Shown here: piece by piece, positions 20,990 through 33,605 of the stretch
Position numbering within the stretch: position 1 is the stretch's first letter
Layout: the number at the start of each line of letters is the position of its first letter
Source of the DNA: Linyphia triangularis
Lineage: Eukaryota > Arthropoda > Arachnida > Araneae > Linyphiidae
Direction of reading: 5' to 3'
Length of the DNA: 64,000 nt
Assembly: GCA_963978545.1 (NCBI GenBank)
Contig: OZ021727.1
Location: forward strand, 56,494,487 to 56,558,486
The notes under the pieces: generated by a model
What the model was told of the DNA's origin: nothing
The model's database searches: none
What the model saw: the letters and a program-made list of their open reading frames with translations, nothing else
Position numbers and translations under genes: made by a program

Positions 20990-21475
20990 TAAAGTTTAGT
21001 CTCTGCATTCACAGAAAACCCAGAAAGAAGCTCAATCGCAATGCCCCTTGCATGGAGCTTGCGTTTCCATGGTAACACTGACGTCATTCCTCAACATCCC
21101 CTCCTCCACACTTCCAACGTGTCCGGGTCCGAACAACAGTTGTTTGCATCCTATAAGCTCGGGTCGGACATATCTAAAATCTCTATCTTTATCAAACCGG
21201 GTTCAATACCCAATACTCGAAGGAATAAATTAGCATCCTTTTTCGAGTTGATTATGGTTGCATGGAAAAAGTCCGGTATCTTTGCATCAATGGGTGGTCC
21301 ATGCATGCCGATGCTTTGCTAGAGATAGATAGGGGGAGAGGGGGCCGGGGGTGTTGTAAGGGCCCCTCAAGACGGGGACTCCCGAAGGGGCCCCAGGGGC
21401 CACTTGGCCTTTACCCCACTGCAGCAAGAGAGATGATGCAGGAGAAGATGGTGGGGAGGAGGATCAAGATGAGAG
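20990..21475 (+). promoter_or_regulatory. Promoter-like GC-elevated island with X-box and CRE
   Basis: GC content and CpG rise sharply against the AT-rich surroundings. A perfect palindromic RFX-type X-box GTTTCCATGGTAAC lies at 21063-21076, with a full CRE TGACGTCA two bases later (21079-21086). A G/C-rich low-complexity stretch follows at 21330-21420. Family knowledge: X-boxes bind RFX factors and mark ciliary and other promoters. An X-box followed directly by a CRE-like box recalls the X1-X2 module. The gene driven is unknown. Confidence 0.5.
21422..21475 (+). CDS. Candidate first-exon end with consensus donor (unassigned)
   Basis: GCAGCAAGAGAGATGATGCA begins a purine-rich stretch ending GATGAGAG|gtaaga, a strong donor, just downstream of the X-box/CRE island. 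One frame gives MMQEKMVGRRIKMRG. Another gives an acidic DDAGEDGGEEDQDER that would splice in phase with the ORF at 22187-22373. The acidic frame has no ATG after its last stop, so it may be untranslated sequence. The protein is not recognised. Confidence 0.25.
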
Positions 21476-22186
21476 GTAAGATAAATGTCTCTTTCTGCAA
21501 ATTATAAGATTGCTTTATTAATTTTCTTTATTGTGATTTTGAATTTTAAATATGTTGTCGTACTTTAATTGTGGCCCTAAGGTGCATGTAGAATAAATTT
21601 TGCAATGCATTTATGGATATGTAAAAAGAAGGTGGTATTTTTTCTTTGGGGGGGGGGGGTGCATTGAAAAGTGGAGCATTGTAAATATTTTAATCTAAAA
21701 ACTATTCTTGATAATTTAATTACTGTATGTGTATAGCTTTATGCATATGGATAATAAAGTGTCTGTACAATGATATTTAGCATAACTTTGTCAGATGGTA
21801 GTTATTATTCAAAAAAACATGTGTTGCATTAAAAAACTGTTTGATGTATATAATAATGCATTGCGAATTTTCTTCTCTATAAATTCATAATAATTAAAAT
21901 TTGTGAGTAAAGTTTTATTTAAAATTTTTAATAATTTTGTGCAAAGTATTGTTACCAATTTCAAAAGGAATAGTTTTTGTGTAAAAATATATAATACAGT
22001 GAAGTATTGGTGCCAAGAGTAGAATGAGACCCTTAATGATTTCTTATAGTGTTGCATTAAAAAACTGTTAGATGTATATAATTACCTATGGTACTTAGAT
22101 GGTCAAATTTTGGTGTAAAATGCAAGTTTAAATGTTTAACCTTGAGAAATCAAGTAGTTTATATTCTTATGTAATGATATGTTTAG

Positions 22187-22373
22187 AATGAGAGTATTCT
22201 TCAATGTTAATAAAAGTTTAGGAAATTGGGAAGGAGAAATTGAAATTATTTGGCAAAAAAAACCTGAGTTAAAGTTTTTAAAACAAGCATATTATCCAGG
22301 AATAAAACATTACAATAAAAAATTAAAATATAAATTTTATGGTAATAGTTGTCTTGAGAATTCATATGAATAA
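22187..22373 (+). CDS. Hypothetical terminal exon (unassigned)
   Basis: An open frame reads MRVFFNVNKSLGNWEGEIEI, then IWQKKPELKFLKQAYYPGIK, to a TAA at 22371-22373. A possible acceptor gtttag ends at 22186, but its pyrimidine tract is weak. AATAAA follows at 22471-22476, as expected for a last exon. The amino-acid mix (W, G, E, P) is less like random AT-rich translation than most short frames here. No family recognised; it could be chance. Confidence 0.28.
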
Positions 22374-22470
22374 CTTAAGTTAAAAAAATATATGTGTATT
22401 AAATTCAATAATATACAAATCATTAGTCCAATGATGTTGTTAAAATTTGCATATTTATAATTTATTGTCA

Positions 22471-22476
22471 AATAAA
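22471..22476 (+). promoter_or_regulatory. Possible polyadenylation signal
   Basis: AATAAA about 100 bases after the hypothetical terminal exon, with T-rich sequence downstream. AATAAA is frequent by chance in such AT-rich DNA. Confidence 0.25.
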
Positions 22477-22787
22477 GAAATTTTATTTCAATTTATAAAT
22501 TTAATACGGATTTTTTTTTAGAAAAAAATTCTCAATTTATACATTTTGGAAAGAAAAAAAAATAATTTTAATATTAAAAAAAAATCTTTCGAATGCGTTC
22601 TGATGGTAATTAACAGCATTATAACTTTTAAATAAGTGCTTAATTTCTGGATATGCAGTTTTGAAGCATAAATAATTTCTATTAAATTACTTTAATTAAA
22701 CAAAATTCAAGTAATTGAGTTTCACTTATTTTAAATGTCATCAAATCATAAAATTTGTTTTGATCGTTTGTGTTTGGTAGATTACAG

Positions 22788-22801
22788 CTCTGACGTCAGA
22801 G
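22788..22801. promoter_or_regulatory. 14-bp palindromic CRE
   Basis: CTCTGACGTCAGAG is a perfect palindrome containing TGACGTCA (22791-22798), followed by AATGACGT at 22810-22817. It lies in a slightly GC-richer patch. A CREB/ATF-type site is possible. Confidence 0.4.
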
Positions 22802-22899
22802 TCCCGAACAATGACGTAGATCATTAAAGACCGCCTACATTTCCCGGACTTTTCTTAACACCTTATGCACTATCAGAATGCCGAATAAAACGAAAAGGA

Positions 22900-24739
22900 A
22901 AAAAAAAAAATTATCAATCAGAAGACAACATTTAACCTTCAGATTCTATAAATAGATTTTTCCAAGAATCTAAGCTAGAAACAAAATAAAGTTTGACATA
23001 AGACTTTTTGAGACAAGAAATATTTATAGTTAAAGGTCAATTCTTAATGTGTCGTACATGAAAGTAAAAGGGAATTCCATGGGAACGAAAATTTAACAAT
23101 TATTTATATTAAATATGTTACAAAGATATCTTCAATTTTAAAATGTCAGCAATTGGTTCGTTTTAATGAAACTGGAAACTTTTAAGCATCTATCAAATAT
23201 TTAAATTCTAGTATACTCTTAACCTTTTGCAATACGTTAAACGAGCCTTTTTCTGGACAGGTTTATTCGTGCTACTTAGGAGTCACGTAAGATGAAAATA
23301 ATACATTTGCATGTATCTTATTGAATATATGTTGCTGTTGTTTTTTAAATTTCACTAACGTGCATAAACAAATACTCTTAAGAAAACTCTTGAATACTCA
23401 GTATATAAACCCCTAGAAATTTGCGACAGTTATTTATAACTTAAAATTTATTGTAACTACCACCATTTCTGAATAAGTTACAATTGCGTTACATCTGATC
23501 AAAGCTTTCTGATGAAATTATGTATTTGATACATAAATACTTTACGAAATTTTAATTTTACAATTTTTTGTACATTTGAATTTCTTTTTGAAACATGTAA
23601 GCGAAAATATAATCCACGAAGGGCGGTCAAGATTTATCACCAGTTATATTAATATTTTGAAATAAAAAAAATCAAAACTTTTAGGTACAACGATAATTTA
23701 CCAAAATATTTTCAAGCATGTAAATTGTTAGCCGATGTCACAATATAAAACCAAAAAAACAACAAAATCCCCATGTATTTGATGTCATTCCATCATTTGC
23801 GTATTAACTTTCAAATACCCACTTACAGCATCTAAATCCTCATATTGATACTTGCTTCATATCTGTAATTTTACAGGTAACCCTATAAAGGATTCTTAAT
23901 GTATAGTTCTTGGTGAACAGTAAAATCGTAAAATCCAGAAAAAGGGGGAAAAAAACTTCATCTGCTAATGAAATCTGTGAACATTTTTCCAAACTTAAGT
24001 TCACGAATAACTTTAAATCAAACATTATACGTGTGAGTGTGTGTCTCAATTCTAAACCTACCTATTAATGCCAAACACGAGCTCTAAAACTTAGGAACTG
24101 TTCTCTAGGCAGCAACAAATCTATGCACAAATTAATGACCCGTTTCATTTCATGACAAGAACATGCCAAATACAAAATTTTTGCCAGTAAGAGGCTCAAC
24201 GAAACACTGAAATTATTTTAACCAAATTAAAAAGTGATTAAGCCTTAGTGTTCCTAATCCAACATTAAATTCTGCCCACTTATAAAAGAATTTTAAAATT
24301 TAATACAATTGCAAAATTATTATCTCACAAACGTCGATGTTTAGATATTTTTAAAGAAAAAAAACCTTTATTTCTTGAAATAATTCTAACACGATTTTTT
24401 TTAAGTAAATAAATAAATCACCTACACTTTTCCTGTTAAAAAAAAAAAAAAAAAAAAAAAACCTAGTTGGCACAAAAGGTTTCGTGTTAAACTTGTGGCA
24501 TTGTACACTATATTTGGCAAGAAAAAAATACAATAAGAGGAAACATTTTAACAAATTTTAGGGAGTAAAGACTTTAATGAAGTAGAAAGTGGAAAAACTA
24601 ATGCCTTTAACAGAGTTCTCTCTCCTTGAGCGTACCTCATCAACGATCGTTTTTTTTTCTCTGCTCAGTTTCACTTATAATAAAGAATAATATAAAAATT
24701 ATCGATAAGTATATTGCCAAAATTATCATTTTGGCGAAG

Positions 24740-24770
<31 letters not shown>

Positions 24771-27230
24771 CCCATACAAGAATTATCACAAAAAATATCA
24801 CAAAAGTGGGCATTTTTACTAATTGAATGATGAAAATATAAATACTGTAAATGACACAAATTCCCGTCAGTATTATAATGTAATTGAAAGTTGTGCGTTG
24901 TTCCACACCCTTAATTACTATTGTTCCTCTGCACAACTTAAAAGATCACATATTGCATTTCAAGTTAAGCCTATTTTGGTAAATTTTTCTCTTGCAATTT
25001 ACTCCTATAATAGAGATAAAATTTACAGCGTATGAGGAACTTTTCAAGAAATGAATATCATATTTTTTTTTCATTTGACATAACTAACTTACATTTTATT
25101 GAAGATTTAAGTACATTGCCAAATGCAGAAAACTTAAAGTTACTAATTGCAAAAAGCTTCAGAGTTGAACTGATATTAGTCAATTTATTTACTTATCACA
25201 TGAAACATTGAAATAATCTTTGGTCCATTATATTTTATATTTCATTAAGGAAATATGTACAGAAACTCTCACAGAATTTCTGGCTTGGAAATTTTTTCTT
25301 TTCAAGTTAAGTTTAGGAAGTTTCGTTTTAATATCACATTTAAAGAATACCAGCATTTTTCTTTTTTAATTAAAGAAAATGTCAAGTGTATTTCTTCTTC
25401 ACATGAAATCTAAATCCTAACTTGCCAAACAAATATGAGTTTGTTTTTCTTTTCTGCAGATTACACAAATAAAAAATCATTTACTCGGTTTATATAATCC
25501 CCATTTACAAAGTTATTTATATCACCCTCAAACTCTGATGACCTATAAATGAAATTTTTTATTACATCTATACATTAGATTGGCCTTGTACATGACAATG
25601 ACTATTAGAAGATTCATCAAATAAAACTCTTTTGAGAGCTTGCTCTTAATTTCTTTCCCTGTTTTCTCAGATTTCCTATTCTTATGAGTCCTATTGAACT
25701 AGTTTTATTGACATTCATATAAATAATTACCAAATCAAGACAAATAAAATGTGCTATTTAGTAGGCCTACCTATTGTAAGCTAACAAGTGTAGGTAGTAA
25801 AGTATATGAATATAATATCCCTCTTTTATTTTAAGTTTAAACTATCTTTATCGAAGTTGGACATTGAGGTTCATGCTAAACCACTATACCAATTGAAATA
25901 TGAAATGCTATCCACCAAAATCAATCTCGGATAAATTTTTCAGAAAAACAAAATTTCAGTGGTGTTGAAATCTAACTATTGAAATATACTAAAAAAATTT
26001 CCTCACTCTTTCCCATAAGATTTTAGACTTTAAAATAGGAATTTAAGTTTTTGATTGCAATTTAATATTGAGAACAAAATTCAGTTTCACAAATTTTAGA
26101 CACTAAACAAAATTTATTGCATAGCAAAGCATTTTTGATGAGAAATTTAGGGATACCCATTTAGAACAATTGCATTTTATGAAGCTTGATTACTCACTGT
26201 GTTCCAATCAAACATCAATGTCCGTGGAAAAATTCGAACTGTTCAAATGTGTCCCATGTTGAAGTAACGATACCCTCTATAAAGAAATTATAAATGCAAC
26301 TTTGCTAGAACCATCGAAAGTCTTCAGATGATTTTAAAAATGATTAATATGGTGAGCATTGATTCTGTGATGATTGCATTGATTCATTGATTCTTTGTGT
26401 CATTTTGAATCTGATGATTCAAAAGGATTAAAATGATTAATACATTACATTCTGTAACTAATAATCAAAACATCACTCAGCCATTCAATACAATTTTCAC
26501 TGGTCGTCAAATAAAAGAAAGTACATTTGGTTAGAAACTCATGACATTAATAATATAATTAAAATATTTTAGTAAAATATAAAAAGATAAAACCTTGTAG
26601 ATGCATATCTGCAAGATTTGCTGAAAATCATTAGACAATTATGAAAACACACACAAAACTTAATAAATACTTTTCTGCATTCTTAACCTAATATCCCATT
26701 CGTTTGTAAAAAATAAAATTTTGTAATCTGCAAATCTAAAAATATACAATTTGGTTAAAAAATAGCATCTGAAACAAATAACCTTTTTTTTTTTTTTTTT
26801 ATAAAAAAAAGTTCCAATCTTAAAAACCCATCTTTGCAATATTTGCAATAATAAAAAATCGTCAGGCAATTTCAAAACCAACGAAGGAATACAGTCCTGC
26901 ATTCGTTATCTAATGTTCAATCCCAACCATTCATTAAGAGCGAACTTCAATTCTCCTGTCTTCCAACTCTATAAAAACAACTCTCCACCTTACACAATAC
27001 CCGTACAAAAATAAATAGCATAAAATCTATTTTAATGACAACAAAGGAAAAAGTAAAACCCGGAATTCCAAAAAAAGACATGAGTGCAAGAATGGCCAAA
27101 AATCCCCAAACGATTTTGAAAACGAATGAATGAATGACTGAATATCGCCTGCATTCACATCTATGAAGCACGCATCCCCATTGATGAAACCAGGGATGGG
27201 TATATCCAGATACAAGGGGAAGGAACTAGT
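22900..27230. other. AT-rich DNA without recognised genes
   Basis: Only A/T homopolymers (for example 24440-24461 and 24740-24766) and cryptically simple sequence with repeated GATT units near 26350-26440. No coding or mobile feature supported. Confidence 0.4.
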
Positions 27231-27239
27231 TCAAATTTA

Positions 27240-27560
27240 ACGCCCCCCATTCCAACTGATGCTATTTTTAGCTCGGTCACCGGGAAGCCTAGGCAAATAT
27301 CAAAGGGCATTCGGTATCGATTGGATGCTGACGTCACTGGTTCACCAAGAACCAGTCGGTTCGTCGTTTCACCTGAACCCGTACCGCATAGGTGCGATTT
27401 TTTATTTTTATTTCTGGTTGTTATTTTGGGAAAGATAACAAGGAGAAGGAAAGTGAGGTTGGAGACTGAGCATGCGCATTTGGGAGAGGTAGTCAGAAAT
27501 GTAGGTCAAATTTAAGTGATGGAAAAAGGAGCATGCGCATGAAGAAGAAAAAAATGCGTT
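27240..27560. promoter_or_regulatory. Promoter-like island with CRE and two NRF1-like sites
   Basis: A GC-elevated patch with TGACGTCA at 27329-27336 and two copies of GCATGCGCAT at 27470-27479 and 27531-27540, 61 bases apart. GCGCATGCGC-type motifs are bound by NRF1 in animal housekeeping promoters. No adjacent exon with a recognisable product was found, so direction is unknown. Confidence 0.45.
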
Positions 27561-28187
27561 ACAGAACTTCCGAGAGTAACATTTGAAATAATTGTTGAGG
27601 TATAAAAAAAAAAAAAAAAAAAAAATCTTTATTTTTCTAAAATGTTCAAAAACAAAAAGAACTATTTTTAAGCCGCAAAGTAAATGCAGTAGAGCCACAT
27701 AAAAAATTATATTTTCACACCCACATTTCCCATAAAAAAAAAGCATGTTTTTTATTGAACCAACAATTAATTAAACAAAAATAAAATTTTCAAAAATTGT
27801 TGTTTGTAACTTAACTTGATCAAAAACCGTTTTTGAAACTATATCGAATAGCATTTTATGTGGAGCTATTTCAAAGAAATACAATGGAATCAATCTTACC
27901 CAAAGTTCCTCGCTAAGTTTTGGGCATATGAATGAATTGATGTGCATAAAAGTTTCAGTATTAATAAATTTTTAGGGTATTTTAATTTAATACAACAAGC
28001 TTTGTCGATTAATTAAACTTTGCAATATAAATTAAAAAGACATTGTAATTCAGACAATAAAGAAAATTATAAATTAAATTTGTAAACTAATGAGGAGATT
28101 AAAGTATATTCCAGATGCAAATTGAACTGCAGCCTAGAAGAAAAGAAAAAAAAAAAACAGCATTGAATTTGATAAGTTGGTGTAGTA

Positions 28188-28222
<35 letters not shown>

Positions 28223-28831
28223 ATAGATATGCATACAAGAGCGAGTTATTAATTGGAAAAATTAAGCCATTGCAAGTTTTTACTTACACAACCACCGTTT
28301 TTCATTACCCTTCTATATGCACTCTGATTATTAAGTTAGGATGTATTCCTAAGAAGGAGGGGATTAGTTCTTAATTTTAACTTTTTTCTTTAATTTCGTA
28401 GATATCATTTTGATTTTTTTTCTGTAAAGGTATACAAAGTATAATAAGATTTTTGCATGGTTTTTTGGAAAAAAATTTATAGTAAAATTTTTAAAAACAG
28501 TATTTAAAAAATTAAAAGAAAATGCGCAAAAAAGTTACTTTTTTTTTTAATTTCTTGCCAAAAAAAATTATTTATTAACAAACAAAAATTAAGCATTTTT
28601 ATAACAAAAAGATCCATTTAACAAACTGTCTGCACAGATTTTTTATTTTTTGAAAAAGTATTTAAAAAAAAATAATAATAATAGGGAAAAAATCAATAAT
28701 TTCATTAGTTCATTTTTTAAAAAAATGTGTTCAAATAGCAAGTTTGAGAGTATTTCTTCAAATATATCTGAAGATTTATCAATTTGAACTTCATAAAACA
28801 TGAAAAAATTAACAATGAGAAAAATGGGTTT

Positions 28832-28986
<155 letters not shown>

Positions 28987-28989
28987 AAG

Positions 28990-30104
28990 ATTTTGTGTCC
29001 CTTTCCCCTTCAATACTACGTATTAGTACCTATTAATATTTAAGAATACAATTAAATTTTTAGGGTGATTCTTAAACGGCAAAACCTACTCTAAGAAAAA
29101 AAAAATGCAATAAGTTTAGTTTCTTTCGAATTTTCTTCAAAACTAAGAGACATAAAACAATACTATACTCCCCTTTAAACTAATCCCAATATCCTATATT
29201 TCTCGATTTAACTTCTTCTCTACACTAATGTAGATAGGCGTGAAACCAGGGGGAGGATGTTTATAGGGTTACACCCCCTCTCCTTTGCAAGGACCTGCAG
29301 CATCTTAATTCTTTGTAATGAATGAATAAGAAACAGTAATTTAAAAAAAAAATTAAAAAGAAATTTTTTTAATTTATCGTCATTCAGGGTAAGTCAACTG
29401 ACTAAAGTAGCTGATAGTCCCAAAAGTTTTAAATAAACAACGTATTTATTTGCATCACAGCATAATAAAATCTCTGTATATTATATTTTTGTCTACTTAA
29501 GTCTAATATAAACTGTCCATTGTATTTTGTATAAATGGTAAACTAGGTAAAAATCATTGCAATTTGTCATTTGTAGATCGCAGCCGAGATATTATAAAAA
29601 TATCCACGTCATATCAAGTGTGGGATGAGAAAGTTCTGCTTTGACGTTGATTTTTATACAGAGAAGTACAGAAGTGCACTTAGTGCTTGTTTACAACCAT
29701 TGCCAAAGAAATTGTCAAATTGAGCCTTACGATGTAGAAAGAATCTATTAAAAAAGGCATTGTTTTCCCGTCTGTCTGAGGTCAGTATTCCAAGGGAAAA
29801 CTACAACGTCACAGATAGGTGCGATACATAAAATGAAAAATCAAATCGAAACCTATGCTTAAATTCAGCTAGATGTTAAGTCTGGAAATATTAGAAAGAA
29901 TAATCGAAAGTAAATCTTTAATTACATATGCCCAAACCAATTTAAAGGTTGATAAGATCAGTAGGAATATATAAAATTCAACTGCAAGTTTTAAGAGGAA
30001 ATGCTTTAAAATTTTATTGGAAAAGTGCGTTTATAATAACTCATTAATCACTTATTTGTTGCAAACAGAGATGTAGGAATAGAGCTTGGTTATTCTTCAA
30101 CAAG

Positions 30105-30135
<31 letters not shown>

Positions 30136-31960
30136 AAATTAGTCATTAAACTTGCTGACTTGGTAACATATTCGTTTTTAAAAACTCCAAATCGGGCAAG
30201 ATTTTTGTTATCATTTCATCAACCTTAAAAGTGCGAAGTAAGTTTTAGTAATGAAATACCACCAAATTGTGCTTTATTGGAATCTAGACCACCAATGAAA
30301 TTTTAACAATTTCTATATACACTAACTAAAATGTAGCATCTGGTATTCTTTTCCAGGTTAGAGAAAAAATAAAATAAGTAAAACGAAACAAAACATACGA
30401 AAATCCATACGCAAAATTGAAAAATCATCTTGATTTACAAAATAAAAGTATCATTTAAAAACAAATTATAAAATAAACTTTGATGAAAATAATAAAAGCC
30501 AGAAACTAACAATAAACAATTATTCCTCTATTATTTAAAAAAACGTAATAAAAAATTATTATATAAAGAGGAGACCAACAGTAAACGAAAAATATACCAT
30601 TCTTAAATATGTAAAAATCGATAATTTCAAAAATATTTTTTAATTACCAGTTTCAAAACATTTTAAAATTATCATCGCATTCTGAAAGTTACACTTCATC
30701 TAGAACAGTTAAATAATTAATATCTACATCAAAAAGAGTATCTATTTTTTTAATTAATATCTGTTTTACTGGATATTACAGCAATCGAAATAATACGAGA
30801 AAAATTCCACATTTCTTAAAGTTAAAAGTAAATTTTAAAAGAAAAGAAAACAATTACCATTAATTTATTAGATTTTACAATTTACAAGAAAATTTAACAA
30901 AATGTAAGTAAACTTAAAATCTGATAAGGTCTATTTTATTTAATAAAAATAAACGACTATGTATTAATTGAAACATTATCTTCACAACAAAAAAATTATA
31001 ATTACAAAATAGTAGTTTAATAAGCAATAAAAAGCTATACCTAACGTTGTATCATTTAATTGTTAGTTACATTCTAATGAGATGAAGGCACTACAACTAT
31101 ATCCTATCGAAAGTTAAACAACCGTATAGTAAAAAAACTTTATAAAAATAGTTTAGTTTGAATTCATCTAATGCATACCAATTTTATTTGATAATGAAAA
31201 TGTCATATTTAGTTTAGTCTGCAACTATACAATCTGTAATAAAATAATTTGAGGAATAAAATTATCACTACAAATAAGTCCTAAAAACAAGCTATACAAA
31301 CTCAACTTAAGTTGGATCCTAAAACGATAATTCTCTAAATCTAACACAAAATTCACTGAAAGAAAACAAAATATAAATTATCACACGTAGAAGAATAGCA
31401 TGAAAAACAGGCACAATCAATAAGAATATATATCACACATATAATAAGTTTCTAGAAACAGAAAAATATACACTAAATATGTACCAAATCTATATTGAGG
31501 TATTCATATAATCAGATCAAGAAATCAATCCTGTATTTATCTGAACCCATATATTAATAATTCAGACCAATACGGTTCATTCAATAAATAGAAGACAAAC
31601 GCAAAGCCACAGGTGTCTGATATGGCATAAATCAATAAATGTGGAATCGACAGTAAATAACCTATATAATTAATATATCAATCATTGGCTTAACTACATA
31701 CATTGATGAGATAAAAAAATTACTTAAAAAGTGCTCCATGTCCCATTGAAATTAACGTATTCCAAACGAATCGTAAGTAACACGATTTTTCCATAAGCTA
31801 AACTTAAATCCACAGGTGTCAATGGATAGTTTGAATCTGGATATATTCAGTAATAGATAGACTCTTGAGACTAAATATATTCTTCATCGGACTAAATATA
31901 TCCATTAGCGTGAAATAACATAAAAACGTTCCATATTCCAAGAATAATAGAACACCGAAT
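28990..31960. other. AT-rich DNA without recognised genes
   Basis: No coding, SINE or transposon end found. A T homopolymer of about 27 bases lies at 30105-30131. Confidence 0.4.
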
Positions 31961-31969
31961 CCGCAGGCG

Positions 31970-32340
31970 ATCTTTCCAGTCATGTGGCGGGAACTAACTA
32001 GTGGAAGTCTTTTTCCCGCCTTTCGAGATCTGGGAGGAGGGGGCTTTTAGAAAAGGTCAGGGGTAAAAACCACCGGGACGATGTTCGAAAGGACCTATCC
32101 GGGGACTAGAAAACGATATATTGAGGTGTCTGCGCGCCCCGGGAAGTCATGTGGGCCTATGCTCGAACGTATGGTGCTGGGGCATTAATTGTAGAACTAT
32201 CTGATACAGTTTTTGATAGAAAAGTTTTGGAGAACGTGTTTGCTTCTTACAAACCATGCAGGATAATTCAATAGTGGCAAAGTGCAGATTGGGATATCTT
32301 CCTTGAGAATATTTTAGGAATTAGCAGGTTTGCGCAGGTA
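31970..32340 (+). promoter_or_regulatory. Promoter-like island with paired E2F-like sites
   Basis: A GC-rich patch carries TGGCGGGAA (31985-31993) and TTTCCCGCC (32012-32020), E2F-type motifs in opposite orientation 18 bases apart. It runs into an exon-like region that ends in a strong donor at 32337/32338. The layout suggests a promoter and first exon on the plus strand. Confidence 0.42.
32149..32337 (+). pseudogene. Exon-like ORF with one in-frame TAG, ending at a splice donor
   Basis: From ATG at 32149 the frame reads MWAYARTYGAGALIVELSDT, VFDRKVLENVFASYKPCRII, Q, then TAG at 32272-32274. It resumes in the same frame as WQSADWDIFLENILGISRFA and ends Q|gtaagg at phase 0. Composition on both sides of the TAG is protein-like and unlike the AT-rich background. 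It could be a pseudogenised first exon, a sequence error, or an untranslated exon with a 41-codon upstream ORF. The protein is not recognised. Confidence 0.38.
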
Positions 32341-32685
32341 AGGCCAATATTAAAATGTAATTTATTGGAGGTTGCTTTTTTCAATAAATTCTATCCAATT
32401 AATATTTCTTTGTGTGCCTTAAAAGTACTTTAAAATATGCTTTATAAATTTTGTGTCAAAAAGTGTTATTTCTTTTTTTAATTTTATTTTCAATAAATAA
32501 ATTTATTTTAAATATTTTTATTCATGCCACGATGGGTGTTATCAATGTTGCCAACATTCGTAACCAAATAAGCAATAAACTTACACCTGAAAATTTGATG
32601 AAAGGTATTGATTACTGTAAATATATTTTTAAGCTATTGAAATACAACTGTTTTTCGCAAAATATCTGTTTTTCTTTATTATTTT

Positions 32686-32697
32686 TTTATTATTATA

Positions 32698-32744
<47 letters not shown>

Positions 32745-32746
32745 TG
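32686..32746. repeat. (TTA)n microsatellite
   Basis: Trinucleotide ATT array of about 55-60 bases with an imperfect start. Confidence 0.92.
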
Positions 32747-33009
32747 TTAGAAATTTTTATTGTGCACTGGTGAACGTTGCGATATTTGTATTATTTACAA
32801 CAATGCCTTTAAGTTATTTCTTATATTAAATTGCAAATAAAATGAAAATTAGTATTCATAATTCTGAATATAAGGAAGATAGAGACGGTAATCAAAAATG
32901 CTTATATGTTATATATTATTTAAATTAGCATACAATAAAATATAATTTTACGCTAAGTGAGACTAAACCAGCGAAGAATGTGACCTATTTTTAAATCTTT
33001 TATATTAAC

Positions 33010-33210
33010 TTTGCTTATGTATGTATGTATGTTTATTTGTCTGTCGATGGAAATCTGTGGATACTTAATTAACCCCCTTGAAGCCCCCCGATAGGGCTGA
33101 AACTTGGCAGATAGATTCTATTTCGATGACATTGCCTTCAATCAAATTTTGGGGCTGTTACTGTAACTAAAAGGTTGCTTTTATGGAATACTAATACACC
33201 AACTTGCTGC
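33010..33210 (+). repeat. Dispersed repeat family R1, copy 1
   Basis: Contains TCTGTGGATACTTAATTAAC, GGGCTGAAACTTGGCAGATA, ATGACATTGCCTTC and GGGGCTGTTACTGTAACTAA. Related copies lie at 33455-33605, 57620-57800 and, inverted, near 53725-53850 and 54210-54280. Class unknown; no protein coding visible. Confidence 0.6.
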
Positions 33211-33454
33211 CATTCAATCGCATTCAATCAGAATAAATAAATTATATTTGGTTGACGGGGGTTCACATTCATTTTTAATAAATGAATTTTGAAACATAGT
33301 TTACCTCTGATAGAAATGTTTTTGATATCGTCGCTGTGTTATTGAATTTAAAAATTGACAATGCATGCAAAGGTTTTTTTAAAAACTCTGTTTTTATGGG
33401 TTATATTATTAAATCCTTATTAAACTATATTATTAAACTTCGTTTTTGTTGATG

Positions 33455-33605
33455 GGGGCGGAATCTGTGGAATCCTAATTAGCACCCTTTGCGTCATCCA
33501 GTCGGACTAAAACTTGAAGATAGGCTCGATGTCGATGACAATGCATTCTATCATCTTTTGGGGCTGTTACTGTCACTAAAAGGTAATTTATACGGAATAC
33601 TAATA
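33455..33605 (+). repeat. Dispersed repeat family R1, copy 2
   Basis: Contains GGAATCTGTGGAATCCTAAT, ACTAAAACTTGAAGATAGGC, ATGACAATGCATTCTATCAT and GGGGCTGTTACTGTCACTAA. It lies about 440 bases after copy 1 in the same orientation. The intervening DNA is also similar to the DNA after copy 2 (CAGAATAAATAAATTATATT type), so the two copies form a partial tandem. Confidence 0.6.

Noticed and set aside
32451..32750. 99-codon ORF with NVANIRNQISNKLTPENLMK
   Set aside because: A short inner part looks faintly like a hAT-type C-terminal segment, but it has no acceptor, no further domain, and ends in a (TTA)n translation.
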